Assembly (NCBI GenBank): GCA_013823945.1
Contig: PNMZ01000002.1
Span: 372,001 to 436,000 of the forward strand
Length of the DNA stretch: 64,000 bases
Origin: a bacterium
GTDB lineage: Bacteria > Armatimonadota > Fimbriimonadia > Fimbriimonadales > Fimbriimonadaceae
Reading direction: 5' to 3'
A program made the position numbers and the translations under genes. The notes beneath the pieces were generated by a model. The model did not search any database and was not told the DNA's origin. It worked only from the letters and a program-made list of their open reading frames with translations. Shown one piece after another: positions 34,806 through 44,014 of this stretch (within the stretch, counting starts at the first letter, position 1; every line of letters begins with the position of its first letter).

Positions 34806-34890
34806 TGCTGATCTTTCTATAGGGTACTCAGAATTGGGCTTAATCCACATGCCCAAGTAGGGATTTTATGGAGGGAGGTAAATTAACGTC

Positions 34891-35130
34891 ATGACGGCGA
34901 TTGATGTGAACTTGACGGCGCGTGATGGACAGGTGGGCGAGCCCTGGATGTGCCGCCTTTGCCGCGACTTTGAGATTAAGGCAACGATCACGAAAGCAAA
35001 TATCGATACGGATTTTGGCTGGATGCAAGTGCGGCTTGAAGGTCCGCTTGAAGAAGTTCAGCGGGCGATTACTTGGCTGATGACCACAGGTCTTCATGTT
35101 GATGCCGAGCAACGATCCGTTGGGGCATGA
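34891..35130 (+). CDS. Stand-alone NIL-domain protein
   Basis: The 79-residue protein matches the NIL ferredoxin-like ligand-binding domain usually found at the C-terminus of MetN methionine-importer ATPases. GEPWMCRLCRDFEIKATITKANIDTDFGWMQVRLEGPLEEVQRAITWLMTTGLHVD covers the whole fold. GGAGG lies about 15 nt before the ATG. Its stop overlaps the next gene by 4 bp (ATGA). As a free domain it could sense a small molecule or be part of a two-piece protein. Its ligand is unknown. Confidence 0.75.
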   Translation: MTAIDVNLTARDGQVGEPWMCRLCRDFEIKATITKANIDTDFGWMQVRLEGPLEEVQRAITWLMTTGLHVDAEQRSVGA

Positions 35131-36035
35131 GCTACGAGTCTGATCTCCTCAGACCTTACGTGCCGCCTGGTTTTGAGTCGTTTTGGCGTGAAACCACCGA
35201 TCAGGCGATGGATGCTCCAATCGAATTTGACCTTTTTGAGCAAGACAAAGTTGATCCGCCGTGGCACACTGTGCAGACTCTCTCATTCCGAGGAATTGAT
35301 GGAAGTAATTTGTGGGGGTGGGTTGCGAAGCCCAAAGAAGTAGAGAAAGCCCCCGGATTCCTATGGCTTGCCCCCTATTCACGTTGGTCAATGCCTCCCA
35401 ATCAGTACGGAACCCGGAAGGGAATGGCAAGCATCAGCTTCAATTTTCACGGAGAAGGTTCTTTTCACCGTGAAGAATATTCTCCAGAGCGGGGGTATAT
35501 GTCGGACGGGATTGAAAGCCGAGAAACGTGGGTGTTCCGACGCATGTACCAGGATGCCGTAATTCTAGGCAGAATATTTGCGGGTCTAGACTTTGTTGAC
35601 GAGAACCGAATTGCGGCCAAAGGGATGAGCCAAGGCGGTGGTTTAGCGATCTGGATGGGGGCGTGGGTGGATTCGATCAAAGCCGTTGTTGCGGATGAAC
35701 CATTTTTGGCAGGGGTTCCATGGATTTTGGATTCGAAATACTTTCGGTATCCGTTGAAAGAGTTGACCGATGTTGCTTTTAGCTCTCCAGACATGGAGAG
35801 CCGGGTGCGGGATGTTTTGAGTTTTTTTGATACGATGAATCAAGCCGCGTTTTGCGAAGTGCCTACCCGTGTGACCTTGGGATTGAAGGATCCGAGTGTC
35901 CGACCCGCTCAAGTGAGAGCGGTATTTGAGACACTGCCGGGTGTGAAAGATTTGGAAGAACTTGATTGGGGGCACGACTGGCATCCCCGGATGATCGAAG
36001 GGGCCGCCGAGTTCTTGAAAAAGGTTGGTTTTTAG
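35127..36035 (+). CDS. Acetyl xylan esterase / cephalosporin-C deacetylase-like alpha/beta hydrolase (AXE1)
   Basis: The 302-residue protein opens VPPGFESFWRETTDQAMDAP, as AXE1 esterases do. The nucleophile Ser is in GMSQGGGLAIWMGAW, the Asp in LGLKDPSVRPAQ and the His in DWGHDWHPRM. VRGID-like SFRGIDGSNLWGWVAKP and FNFHGEGSFHREEYS also fit. These enzymes deacetylate sugars or short xylan oligomers. No signal peptide is present, so it would act in the cytoplasm on imported sugars. It is translationally coupled to the NIL-domain gene. Confidence 0.83.
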   Translation: MSYESDLLRPYVPPGFESFWRETTDQAMDAPIEFDLFEQDKVDPPWHTVQTLSFRGIDGSNLWGWVAKPKEVEKAPGFLWLAPYSRWSMPPNQYGTRKGMASISFNFHGEGSFHREEYSPERGYMSDGIESRETWVFRRMYQDAVILGRIFAGLDFVDENRIAAKGMSQGGGLAIWMGAWVDSIKAVVADEPFLAGVPWILDSKYFRYPLKELTDVAFSSPDMESRVRDVLSFFDTMNQAAFCEVPTRVTLGLKDPSVRPAQVRAVFETLPGVKDLEELDWGHDWHPRMIEGAAEFLKKVGF

Positions 36036-36051
36036 ATAAACTTGATTGGAT

Positions 36052-37020
36052 ATGACCACCTCTCTGCTCGCCTGTTTACTGACTGTCAGTCCGGCTGGGG
36101 TAGGGCCAACCAGCGTCACGATTGATCCATCCAAATTTCAACCGCAGATTGTCGTCGGGAAAGGAAGAGTGGGATCGCTCGATACGTTTGCGAATATGAT
36201 CAAGCGGAGTAAGGCCGAATTTGCGATCAACGGGGCATTTTTTGATGCGTATAGCAACCGTCCCATCCGAAACACTGTTCAAACCTTGATTCGCGATGGC
36301 GAGCTAATAAACATGAGCGACATCGGATCCGTGATTGGTTTTTCCGAATCGGGACAGGCTCGAATCGGGCGTTTGAAGCCTCGCATTCGGGGGAAAGTTG
36401 GCACTCAAAGTTGGTATGCCTACCGGATCAACAACGACCCTTCACTGACTTCTAATCTAGCGATGGAGTTCAACCGATTTTGGGGAACGGAAACGGGGTT
36501 TGACGGGGGAATTCAGGTTCAGGTTAAGAACGGAACGGTCACAAAAATTAATCGTGTTTCCACGTCGATTCCACCCGATGGATATGTCCTGTTTTTTAAA
36601 GGGACGGAGGAATCCTTGGGTAAGCGGTTTTCTGTCGGAGCGCGAGTCACCCGAGAAGTCAATCTGGATGGCTCCCCAACGACATTTTGGAAAAAGGCTG
36701 TCACCGCGGTCGGTGCCGGCCCAACATTAGTGCGCGGGGGGAAAGTTGTTGTCAATGCCCAGTCCGAAGGATTCAATGATCCAAAAATTTTGACCGGTTC
36801 GGGCGCGCGGTCGATGATTGGAGTCAAGGCAAACGGTCACATTGTGTTGGCGATTTCAAGCGGCACAATGTCTCAGATTGCGAAAGAGATGGTCAATCTT
36901 GGGTGCGTCGATGCTATGAACTTGGACGGTGGTGCCAGCTCTGGGCTTTATGCTTCAGGAAAATATCTAAGAACAGCCGGACGCGAACTCACCAACAGTC
37001 TGGTTTTTGTCCCGAGATAG
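36052..37020 (+). CDS. Exported phosphodiester glycosidase-family protein (NAGPA domain)
   Basis: The start at 36052 gives 322 residues with an N-terminal export signal (MTTSLLACLLTVSPAG). The body has KAEFAINGAFFDAYSNRPIRN, VTAVGAGPTLVRGGKVV and MNLDGGASSGLYASGKYL, which are hallmarks of the NAGPA/YigE family. Members remove GlcNAc-1-phosphate caps or act on cell-wall polymers. The substrate here is unknown. TAAACT lies 9 nt upstream of the ATG. Confidence 0.82.
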   Translation: MTTSLLACLLTVSPAGVGPTSVTIDPSKFQPQIVVGKGRVGSLDTFANMIKRSKAEFAINGAFFDAYSNRPIRNTVQTLIRDGELINMSDIGSVIGFSESGQARIGRLKPRIRGKVGTQSWYAYRINNDPSLTSNLAMEFNRFWGTETGFDGGIQVQVKNGTVTKINRVSTSIPPDGYVLFFKGTEESLGKRFSVGARVTREVNLDGSPTTFWKKAVTAVGAGPTLVRGGKVVVNAQSEGFNDPKILTGSGARSMIGVKANGHIVLAISSGTMSQIAKEMVNLGCVDAMNLDGGASSGLYASGKYLRTAGRELTNSLVFVPR

Positions 37021-37055
37021 TGCAACCTCGGAGCCGTAATCTCGTCTGAATAGGC

Positions 37056-37775
37056 ATGGTTAAGAGCACCTTTGCATTGGTCGCACTCCTCACGATGTCG
37101 GCCCCGGTTCAAGAGTCTACGAAACTCGAATGGAAGCCGAAACTCAACGAAGTAACGAAGTATCAATTCAATCTGAATATCCCGATTGATATGGGTGGGG
37201 CGTCTGGTGCCGTCGAAGTTTCATTCATGTCGATCTCAAAGATTACAGAAATCAAAGATGATCTCGTGACTTCTGAAGGAAGCATGGATGCGTTCAAGGT
37301 GATCTTTAACGGTCAAGAAATGGACATGAGCCAAATGGGCGGTCCGGACATGAGCGGAACCGTTAAAGTTGTAACTCGATTGAACGGAGAAGTCGTCAGC
37401 AACTCAACGCCTCAAGAAATGGGCGGTGGCGAAGGGATGCAACGCATGAATGCTTTTTACCGACCTAAGTCGGCGATCAAGGTCGGAGATTCGTGGGAGC
37501 AAGAGTGGAAAGCGAATAAGGAAAAAGGCTTGCAGAACGCTAAAGCCCGTTGGACTCTCAAAGGGGACGAGATGAAGAACAACGTTGGCTGCTGGAAAGT
37601 GGACTATGTATTCGCTGAATTAGATACCGCCAATGGAATGAGCGCTAGCGGAACGATTTGGATCAACAAAGTGGATGGTCAGATGGAGTACCTTCAATAT
37701 CAATTCAACAATGTCTCTATGAACGAGATGATGCCTCCAAGCAGTGGAACGGGTACGGTTACTCGCATTCGATAA
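37056..37775 (+). CDS. Hypothetical secreted protein, Met/Gly-rich
   Basis: The 239-residue protein has a signal peptide (MVKSTFALVALLTMSAPVQ). A beta-rich body contains YQFNLNIPIDMGGASGAVEVSFMSISKITEIKDD and GQEMDMSQMGGPDMSGTVKV. AIKVGDSWEQEWKAN and GTIWINKVDGQMEYLQYQF follow. The layout resembles DUF6263-type secreted proteins, but I cannot confirm a family. A strong terminator follows it. Function is unknown. Confidence 0.62.
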   Translation: MVKSTFALVALLTMSAPVQESTKLEWKPKLNEVTKYQFNLNIPIDMGGASGAVEVSFMSISKITEIKDDLVTSEGSMDAFKVIFNGQEMDMSQMGGPDMSGTVKVVTRLNGEVVSNSTPQEMGGGEGMQRMNAFYRPKSAIKVGDSWEQEWKANKEKGLQNAKARWTLKGDEMKNNVGCWKVDYVFAELDTANGMSASGTIWINKVDGQMEYLQYQFNNVSMNEMMPPSSGTGTVTRIR

Positions 37776-37793
37776 GTTTTCGAACTTCAAGAT

Positions 37794-37825
37794 GCCTCCT
37801 GCTTTTGTTGCGCAGGAGGCTTTTT
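37794..37825 (+). terminator. Strong intrinsic terminator
   Basis: GCCTCCTGC (37794-37802) pairs with GCAGGAGGC (37812-37820) and is followed by TTTTT. It ends the secreted-protein gene and lies 4 bp from the convergent acyl-CoA dehydrogenase stop. Confidence 0.9.
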
Positions 37826-37828
37826 ACT

Positions 37829-39424
37829 TTATGCGAAGCTCAGTGGTCCGCCTTGCTTGTATATTGCGTCGGCAAGTTCTGATACATGTCCGCTAAATGG
37901 CGCAGGAATCGAAATAGATTCTCCTGAAAGAGCCGCATATCGGGCCGCTCCTATCGCATTGGCGTAATTTGCGAACCGTTCATAGGCCGCTCGACCGAGT
38001 TCACCTGTTTTGCTAGCTCGTAGCCTTGCCGATTGCTCGGCGTACGTGAGAAGTGTTAAGTCGCTAATCGCGCCGAGGACTGACTGGTCTTTACTGAACT
38101 TTGCATAAGCACGGCCCGTTAGTTCATTCAGAAATCCATCGCCGGAGGCGGTCAGGCTGCATTTTCCTTCGTTGGCCCGGCGCATTAGTCGATCGGCAAG
38201 AAAGAGCCGGTTAATCTCGTTTGTTCCTTCGTAGATTCGGCTGATCCGCGCATCTCGATATATCCGGGCGACGGGGAATTCTTCTGTGAAACCGTATCCT
38301 CCGTACACTTGGAGACAGTGGTCGACGATAGCTGCCTCGAGCTCAGTTGCAAGAATTTTGCAAGCACTGCATTCGACCGCGTACTCCTCGGCAGCGATGC
38401 GATTTTGTTCGAGTGATCCGTCAGACTTCGCGAAAGCGGCATCTATATTGGCTCCGGTTCGATAAAGCATGGATTCAATCGCGAAGTAAAACGCCGCCAT
38501 ATCGGCGAATTTTTCTTGGATGAGCCCAAAATTGCTGATTGATTGTCCAAACTGCTTACGATCTTGGGCGTAAGACGCAGCATGACCAATTGCTTGGCGA
38601 GCTGGACCAATTGACATTGCACCGAGCTTAAACCGCCCGATGTTGAGCGCGTTGAACGCCACATGGTGTCCCTTACCCGGCTCGTAGAGCATATTTTCTT
38701 TAGGGACAATCGCGTTTTCGAGGACAAGGCGAGCCGTTGATGACCCTTTAAGCCCCATCTTATGCTCTTCTCGTGCGACGCTTACCCCGGGGAAGTCTTT
38801 CTCGACAATGAAAGCGGTGACGTGTTCACCATCAATTTTAGCCATGACGAGGAAGAAGTTCGCCCACTTGGCATTACTGATCCACATTTTTGTGCCGTTG
38901 AGGACAAAGTGGTCGCCCTTATCTTCCGCCCGAGTCGTCATGCTGAGGGCATCGGATCCTGAATTTGGTTCGCTCAAGGCATAGGCTCCAATCCATTCAC
39001 CACTGGTCAATTTGGGGAGATACTTAATGCGCTGATCATCGTTACCGAAAGCCGTTAGTCCAAACTGAGAAATTCCACTTGTTATCCCGACGGTCACGCT
39101 GAATGAGGCATCAAGGCTCAAAAATTCAAGTATCCGGGCAGCTAAGTTTTTGCTGAGGCCGAGTCCACCGAACTGTTCTGGCGTATCGACGCCGCAGAAT
39201 CCGAGTTGCCCAGCTTTGGTGATCAGGGATGGCATGAGGCCGTCTTCTTGTTTTTCAAGTCTTTCAACAACAGGTAAGACTTCCTTGCGGCTAAAGTCAT
39301 CTGCCATCTGAATCATCAGTTGCTCGTCAGAGCTAAAGTCTTCAGGCGTAAAGATACTGGTGGGAGTTTGGCTGAGGAACGAGCCACCTTGCTCGGTCAA
39401 ATCCGTGAGAATCATCTGATTCAA
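37829..39424 (-). CDS. Acyl-CoA dehydrogenase family protein, long form
   Basis: The 531-residue FAD enzyme oxidises an acyl-CoA thioester. GAYALSEPNSGSDALSMTTRA and HFVLNGTKMWISNA are the FAD/substrate motifs. QVYGGYGFTEEFPVARIYRDARISRIYEGTNEINRLFLADRL holds the likely catalytic Glu (YEGT). An extra C-terminal domain of about 130 helical residues makes it VLCAD-like in size. It belongs with the other dehydrogenase at 48182 to fatty- or branched-chain acid catabolism, although no thiolase or hydratase is nearby. The protein is cytoplasmic. Confidence 0.9.
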   Translation of the reverse strand: MNQMILTDLTEQGGSFLSQTPTSIFTPEDFSSDEQLMIQMADDFSRKEVLPVVERLEKQEDGLMPSLITKAGQLGFCGVDTPEQFGGLGLSKNLAARILEFLSLDASFSVTVGITSGISQFGLTAFGNDDQRIKYLPKLTSGEWIGAYALSEPNSGSDALSMTTRAEDKGDHFVLNGTKMWISNAKWANFFLVMAKIDGEHVTAFIVEKDFPGVSVAREEHKMGLKGSSTARLVLENAIVPKENMLYEPGKGHHVAFNALNIGRFKLGAMSIGPARQAIGHAASYAQDRKQFGQSISNFGLIQEKFADMAAFYFAIESMLYRTGANIDAAFAKSDGSLEQNRIAAEEYAVECSACKILATELEAAIVDHCLQVYGGYGFTEEFPVARIYRDARISRIYEGTNEINRLFLADRLMRRANEGKCSLTASGDGFLNELTGRAYAKFSKDQSVLGAISDLTLLTYAEQSARLRASKTGELGRAAYERFANYANAIGAARYAALSGESISIPAPFSGHVSELADAIYKQGGPLSFA

Positions 39425-39445
39425 TTATACGATGGTCGCATAGTT

Positions 39446-39847
39446 CTACTTAGCGGGTTTAGTCGGTTCGGTAACACCAAATTTGGCAAAGATGATGGGG
39501 TCGTCGGCAATTTCTTCCAGTTCAGTTGCGGTTGCGTCAGCCCGAAAGCTTGTTGTTTCTCCCGATTCTTTGTCCGTCAGATCCAGTTTTCCGGCGGAAT
39601 ACTGCCATGTTCCCGAGCTTTCCGTGTCTCCAGCGATGATTCGCCAATGGTCGCTCGCAATGATTAATTGGGGGAGATTTTCCACTCCGCCGGCTTCAAC
39701 CGCTTCATCGGGAGTTGCTTTGAGGCGATAGGATCCTTCAATTGCATTGGCTTGACGCGGTGCTGTTGTCTGCAACTTATCGGAAGAGCCGGATTGGCAA
39801 CCAGCTATGATCAAGACGCCGAGGAGGATAGGGGCAGAACGAACCAC
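39446..39847 (-). CDS. Small lipoprotein, function unknown
   Basis: The 133-residue protein has a lipoprotein signal peptide: MVRSAPILLGVLIIAGC, with lipobox IAGC and the acylated Cys at residue 17. The mature part is a small beta domain with EGSYRLKATPDEA, HWRIIAGDTESSGTWQYSAGKLDLTD and DPIIFAKFG. It resembles domains that monitor or bind small ligands, but no family is recognised. It is transcribed divergently from mnmE. Confidence 0.72.
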   Translation of the reverse strand: MVRSAPILLGVLIIAGCQSGSSDKLQTTAPRQANAIEGSYRLKATPDEAVEAGGVENLPQLIIASDHWRIIAGDTESSGTWQYSAGKLDLTDKESGETTSFRADATATELEEIADDPIIFAKFGVTEPTKPAK

Positions 39848-39879
39848 AACGAAAGTCTACTCGGCTGTAGAATGGGGCA

Positions 39880-41190
39880 GTGAGCGGATTAGCGGGATGG
39901 ACGGAAACGATTGCCGCGCGCATTACGGGCCCGGGAAAGGGCGCGGTAGCCGTTGTAAGAATTTCTGGATCGAGAACCGTTGAAATCCTGAATCAGGTGG
40001 TGCCTTTTCTGCCGCCAGCAATTTCTTTCCGCCACGCTTACTATGGAACCTTTTCGACGGGTGATGATGGATTAGTTACTGTGTTCAGCGAAGGAGCTAG
40101 TTTTACGGGAGAACTCTCGGCGGAGCTGAGCGGCCACGGTTCGCCGGTTGCGGTTCAGCGACTTTTGGAAGCAATTTTTCAGGCAGGAGCCAGACCCGCT
40201 GAGCCTGGCGAATTCAGTTTGCGGGCTTTTCTGAACGGTCAAATTGATCTGAGTCAAGCGGAAGGAATTCGTGAGACTGTGGATGCGGTTACGGATCGCC
40301 AACTTTTCGAAGCCCACCGACTGCGGGAAGGAAGAATTTCTCAAGAACTTGAGGGGCTTTTATCCGCCGTGCGCCATGCTTTGACTACGGTCGAAGCTCT
40401 GACTGATTTTAGCGAGGAGTTGGACGGGGTTGGGATTGACTTGGCAATCTATAAAGTAGATGAGGCTATAGCCTTCTGTGATCGCTTTTTGGCGACCGAA
40501 CCGCTTGCACGTCAGATTCGTGAAGGCATGCTGGTCGTCCTGGCTGGTCAGCCGAACGCGGGGAAGAGTTCGCTCCTGAATGCCCTAATCAAAGAAGATC
40601 GAGCGATTGTGACGCCAATTCCCGGGACAACTCGTGATTCCATTGAAGAACGACTTGTTTTGGATGGGATTCCGATCCGAATTGTGGATACGGCGGGTTT
40701 ACGGGAGTCAGGAGATGTAGTGGAGCAACTGGGCATCGCCCGAACTCAGGACTTGATGGAGCAGTCTGATTTGATTCTCTATTTGTTTGACGGTTCACTG
40801 GGTTGGACGGATATTGACCGAGACCAGTGGCAAAGAATAGAAGATAAAGCAGTACTGGTGGCGACTAAGTCTGACCTTGGCCAGTCCGACAGGGGAATTG
40901 GGATATCTGTCTTAACCGGAAGTGGATTGCCGGAATTGATCAGTGCACTCAAAAAACACATTCTTGTCGGCGAACCAGCTTCGCTTGTTGAGCGGCATTA
41001 CGAAATAATATTAGAAGTCCGTACTTGCCTTTCAGAAGCTCGAACTGTGTTATGCAATCCGACTGTTCCCGATGATTTGGCTTCGGTTAGCTTAAGAAGT
41101 GCGCTGAGAAAGATTGGCGAATTGACTGGAGAATCTGCTCCAGCAGATGTACTGGAGCAGATTTTTAGTCAGTTTTGTATCGGCAAGTGA
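39880..41190 (+). CDS. mnmE: tRNA modification GTPase MnmE
   Basis: The 436-residue protein starts with GTG, with TAGAAT ending 6 nt upstream. It works with MnmG to modify U34 of tRNAs. The N-terminal formyl-THF-binding domain starts ETIAARITGPGKGAVAVVRISG. The G domain near 210-350 has GQPNAGKSSLLNAL (G1), TTRDSIEE (G2), DTAGLRES (G3) and TKSD (G4). The C-terminus is FCIGK with the conserved catalytic Cys. Length and domain order are normal. Confidence 0.95.
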   Translation: MSGLAGWTETIAARITGPGKGAVAVVRISGSRTVEILNQVVPFLPPAISFRHAYYGTFSTGDDGLVTVFSEGASFTGELSAELSGHGSPVAVQRLLEAIFQAGARPAEPGEFSLRAFLNGQIDLSQAEGIRETVDAVTDRQLFEAHRLREGRISQELEGLLSAVRHALTTVEALTDFSEELDGVGIDLAIYKVDEAIAFCDRFLATEPLARQIREGMLVVLAGQPNAGKSSLLNALIKEDRAIVTPIPGTTRDSIEERLVLDGIPIRIVDTAGLRESGDVVEQLGIARTQDLMEQSDLILYLFDGSLGWTDIDRDQWQRIEDKAVLVATKSDLGQSDRGIGISVLTGSGLPELISALKKHILVGEPASLVERHYEIILEVRTCLSEARTVLCNPTVPDDLASVSLRSALRKIGELTGESAPADVLEQIFSQFCIGK

Positions 41191-41191
41191 C

Positions 41192-42154
41192 TTACAACAC
41201 TTTCGTGTAGGAATGCCACACCCAATACGGCTTGAATCCGAGCTGGTAGTTCAGTTGGAGCATCGGGTTCTTTTCCTCGTTGTCGCAAGTAATTTGCTTT
41301 CCACCTGCTTCTTTGGCCAATTTGAAATTGGTCACTTTGAGTGCGGTTGCAATCCCACGTCGGCGATAATCCCGAAGAACACCCGTCAATCCAGTATGGT
41401 AATACTCTGATGCAACTTTTGATCGAAAGAGCATTGATGTACCGACCAGTCGGTCTCCATCAATGGCAAAATGAATCGTCTTAAACGATTCCTTATTCAC
41501 CATCATTGACTCAATGTAAGTCTCCAGCGGCTCACCTGTGAACTCATATGGAAGGGGAACGTCCTGAAGGATTTCCATGTCCATGTCGTAGATGGCTTTC
41601 CAACCAGTTTCTGGATTTTGATCAATGTAGTCCGCCATGCTCATGATCTTAAGCCCGCTATCCAAAACCGACTGAATGTTTGGTTCAAATGGTGAGGTAT
41701 CCAAATCACTCAGCATCAAGACTGATTCTGGATTCGCCTGGTCAAGTTCATAGCCGTTGCCTTCCAATTCGGAAGTCCAAGCGGTGTGGTGATTTGGTGT
41801 CCAAACGTTGATTTTCTTGGCCCCTTGAGCGACGAGCTTTTCGGTGCAGTATGCGAGGGCCTTTTGAGCAATCTCGGGACTGATCGTTCCTTTTGGGCGG
41901 AGCCATATCTCAAAGAGAGTGGAGTCATTGCTCCAATAAACTTGAAGCATTGTCACACCGCATTGGGGCTCATCAGCGCAACAGATGAGATTGCGCTCAA
42001 AGAAGGCAGTTGAGGGACGAGCGGCGTCATGTTTCTTCAACGAATCGACGTCGTCAACCATATCGGGCCGCTCATCCCGAGGAAGAGTGGCATAGATCTG
42101 AAATTCGTCGTCCGAAACGACAGGCTTGATTGTGAGTTGTGTCTGAGTTGACAT
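41192..42154 (-). CDS. GNAT-family protein with two acetyltransferase-like halves
   Basis: The start at 42154 gives 320 residues. The first half (MLQVYWSNDSTLFEIWLRPKGTISPEIAQKALAYC) and the second half (YHTGLTGVLRDYRRRGIATALKVTNFKLAKEAGGKQI) each look like a GNAT domain. The acetyl-CoA loop R-R-R-G-I-A is only in the second. TDNEEKNPMLQLNYQLGFKP-like CDNEEKNPMLQLNYQLGF is the typical GNAT end. The layout recalls mycothiol-synthase-like tandem GNATs. The substrate is unknown. No good ribosome site is visible before the start. Confidence 0.75.
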   Translation of the reverse strand: MSTQTQLTIKPVVSDDEFQIYATLPRDERPDMVDDVDSLKKHDAARPSTAFFERNLICCADEPQCGVTMLQVYWSNDSTLFEIWLRPKGTISPEIAQKALAYCTEKLVAQGAKKINVWTPNHHTAWTSELEGNGYELDQANPESVLMLSDLDTSPFEPNIQSVLDSGLKIMSMADYIDQNPETGWKAIYDMDMEILQDVPLPYEFTGEPLETYIESMMVNKESFKTIHFAIDGDRLVGTSMLFRSKVASEYYHTGLTGVLRDYRRRGIATALKVTNFKLAKEAGGKQITCDNEEKNPMLQLNYQLGFKPYWVWHSYTKVL

Positions 42155-42397
42155 TGTTTTATGATTTGTTGTGGTCAGACAGGGCAACAGATGTTGCAGA
42201 GTTCAGCGTGCAAAGGAATTGAGCGGGGAACCTGACTCAACCTAGGTTGGACTCGGGAGTTCTGGGTTCAGTTGCTGATCGGGGAGAGGTTATTCATAGG
42301 CCGGCTACCTCCTCTCAGAAAGGGAACCATAGTATTACCCGGATTACAGGAAGTGTGCAACCCGGGCCTAGAAAGACGATCTATTTGAATGAGTCGG

Positions 42398-42745
42398 TTA
42401 GCTCATAGCTATGGTTCCGCCAATGAACCAGACGGTCCAAATGCCGACGTATGCGCATGCACCCGCCATTGCCGCTTTGCGAACAAATGTTTCGTGCGTT
42501 TTGAAATACTTGACCATCACGGCCCATGCCAGGAGAAGGGTCATTGCTTTCACCGCAGCAAAAAGCCATTCGCTGTATTCGATGATGGGCTTCATCAGGG
42601 GGTTCAACTCGACGATGAGGCCGTGGTGGTGGAGCACCGCCGTGGTCACAAGGTCAAGGAATCCGATTCCCATGAGGGCGAGGAGAGCGCGGGTTGGAAA
42701 CATCTTCTTCCACAGGGTCACACCATTTCGCATTGTCATTGTCAA
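42398..42745 (-). CDS. Small membrane protein, DUF5658-like
   Basis: The 115-residue protein has about three membrane helices (ALLALMGIGFLDLVTTAVL, WLFAAVKAMTLLLAWAVMV and AAMAGACAYVGIWTVWFIGG). FLDLVTTAVLHHHGLIVELNPLMKPI is the DUF5658 hallmark. Function is unknown. Its first about 30 codons overlap the 3' end of the upstream carboxypeptidase gene; a later start at 42733 or 42703 would reduce the overlap. Confidence 0.68.
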   Translation of the reverse strand: MTMTMRNGVTLWKKMFPTRALLALMGIGFLDLVTTAVLHHHGLIVELNPLMKPIIEYSEWLFAAVKAMTLLLAWAVMVKYFKTHETFVRKAAMAGACAYVGIWTVWFIGGTIAMS

Positions 42746-43991
42746 GCCTCTCTGAATCCAGCGATTGCAGAACTGTTTCCACTATCGTATCTTGCATTTG
42801 CCGAGCTTGTGCTGATGAAAATACGTGATGATTCATCATAACGGCAAAGATCACAGGTTCACCTGATCTGGGCCAAGCGTAGCCGGAGAGGCAAGAGACA
42901 ACGTCGAGAGTTCCGGTTTTCGCCGTGACTCTTAAGCCCGCAAGACGACTTCGCAGAGTCCCTTCACCGCTAGCGGGAAGAGCCTGTATGAAATCATCTC
43001 GGTAAGGCTTGGAATAGGCATGGCGCAATAACTGTGCCAGCGTCCTGGGGGTGACTAAATTGTGGCGGCTCAAGCCACTACCATCATCTGGACGAAGACC
43101 ACCTGGCTTGACACCGGGAATCTTCAAAAAACTCTCTGTCATCGTTCGCTGAGCCTGAGAATAATTTGTCGTTTTTGAACCAGTTAAAAAGAGACTCTCA
43201 GCCAGGAGATTATCGCTGGGCTCAAGGCAAAGTTTGGCGTATTCGGCTAATCGAGGACTCAAAATAATGGCATCAGGCTCACGATTGGGAACCTGAGCAA
43301 CGGGTTGAAAAGACCGCCCGAAAATGCGAGCCGCCGCACGATCAGGGTCGGGTAGAGCGAATACACCGAGACTCGCTACTTTGGGATCAATTTTTCCGCG
43401 AATGGTTACCAGTCCTTGTTCGCGGCTATAACTCGTTTGGCTCGGCTTAGGGCCGGGAATATGGCGCAATCGAACTCCGGCCCAATCAGGAACCGTTGGA
43501 ATCCCTTCGGAATTGGAGACAACAAACTGGGCTCGGTCAACGCACAATGCTGTGACAGCCGGACTATATCGAAAAGGCATATCGTCGAGTTCCCAACTCG
43601 GCCCGGACTCAAAACGATAAGCCTGACGAACGTAAACCCGACCGGAACCATCAACCCCGAGCTGGCTCCTGATTTCTTTGAGCTGACTTGCGGTAATGGT
43701 GAGGTCACCGGGTGCATCAATCCAGACGTTGTTGCCATCTCGCCAGAATTTAGTTTCAAATCGGAAATCCGGTCCAAGCTCATCGAATGCCCGAACCGCC
43801 GATAGGATTTTTTGATTACTCGCCGGAACCATACGAGTATTGCCCATCATTGAGTACAACTCAGTGCCATCTGTTCGCATAACGACAACACCAATCAAGG
43901 AGCCATTCGCGATTTCCGGATTGATGAGTGAGTCAAGCGATTCGGTGAGCGAACCCGAATATGCGGCGATGAAGGCACCTAGTGCGAGCAT
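42654..43991 (-). CDS. dacB: D-alanyl-D-alanine carboxypeptidase/endopeptidase, PBP4 (DacB) type
   Basis: The 445-residue S13 peptidase starts with a signal or anchor (MLALGAFIAAYSGSLTESL). The active-site boxes are SNQK in PASNQKILSAV (S-x-x-K), SDN in EPSDNLLAESLF and KTGT in RVTAKTGTLDVVS. These enzymes trim or cut peptidoglycan peptides in the periplasm. DGSGLSRHNLVTPRTLAQLL is also typical. The last about 30 residues after LQSLDSERL seem unconstrained and overlap the DUF5658-like gene. Confidence 0.9.
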   Translation of the reverse strand: MLALGAFIAAYSGSLTESLDSLINPEIANGSLIGVVVMRTDGTELYSMMGNTRMVPASNQKILSAVRAFDELGPDFRFETKFWRDGNNVWIDAPGDLTITASQLKEIRSQLGVDGSGRVYVRQAYRFESGPSWELDDMPFRYSPAVTALCVDRAQFVVSNSEGIPTVPDWAGVRLRHIPGPKPSQTSYSREQGLVTIRGKIDPKVASLGVFALPDPDRAAARIFGRSFQPVAQVPNREPDAIILSPRLAEYAKLCLEPSDNLLAESLFLTGSKTTNYSQAQRTMTESFLKIPGVKPGGLRPDDGSGLSRHNLVTPRTLAQLLRHAYSKPYRDDFIQALPASGEGTLRSRLAGLRVTAKTGTLDVVSCLSGYAWPRSGEPVIFAVMMNHHVFSSAQARQMQDTIVETVLQSLDSERLDNDNAKWCDPVEEDVSNPRSPRPHGNRIP

Positions 43992-44014
43992 TACCAGAAG
44001 ATACCGCTTTGAGC

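Noticed and set aside
42238-42249. 12-bp palindrome CAACCTAGGTTG in the gap between the GNAT and DUF5658-like genes (42188-42397)
   Set aside because: It could be an operator, but there is no promoter context or repeat in the window. The 210-bp gap holds no gene or tRNA that I can recognise.
42654-42745. 92-bp same-strand overlap of the carboxypeptidase and DUF5658-like genes as evidence of a frameshift or fusion
   Set aside because: Each protein has its complete motifs in its own frame. Later starts at 42733 or 42703 shrink the overlap.
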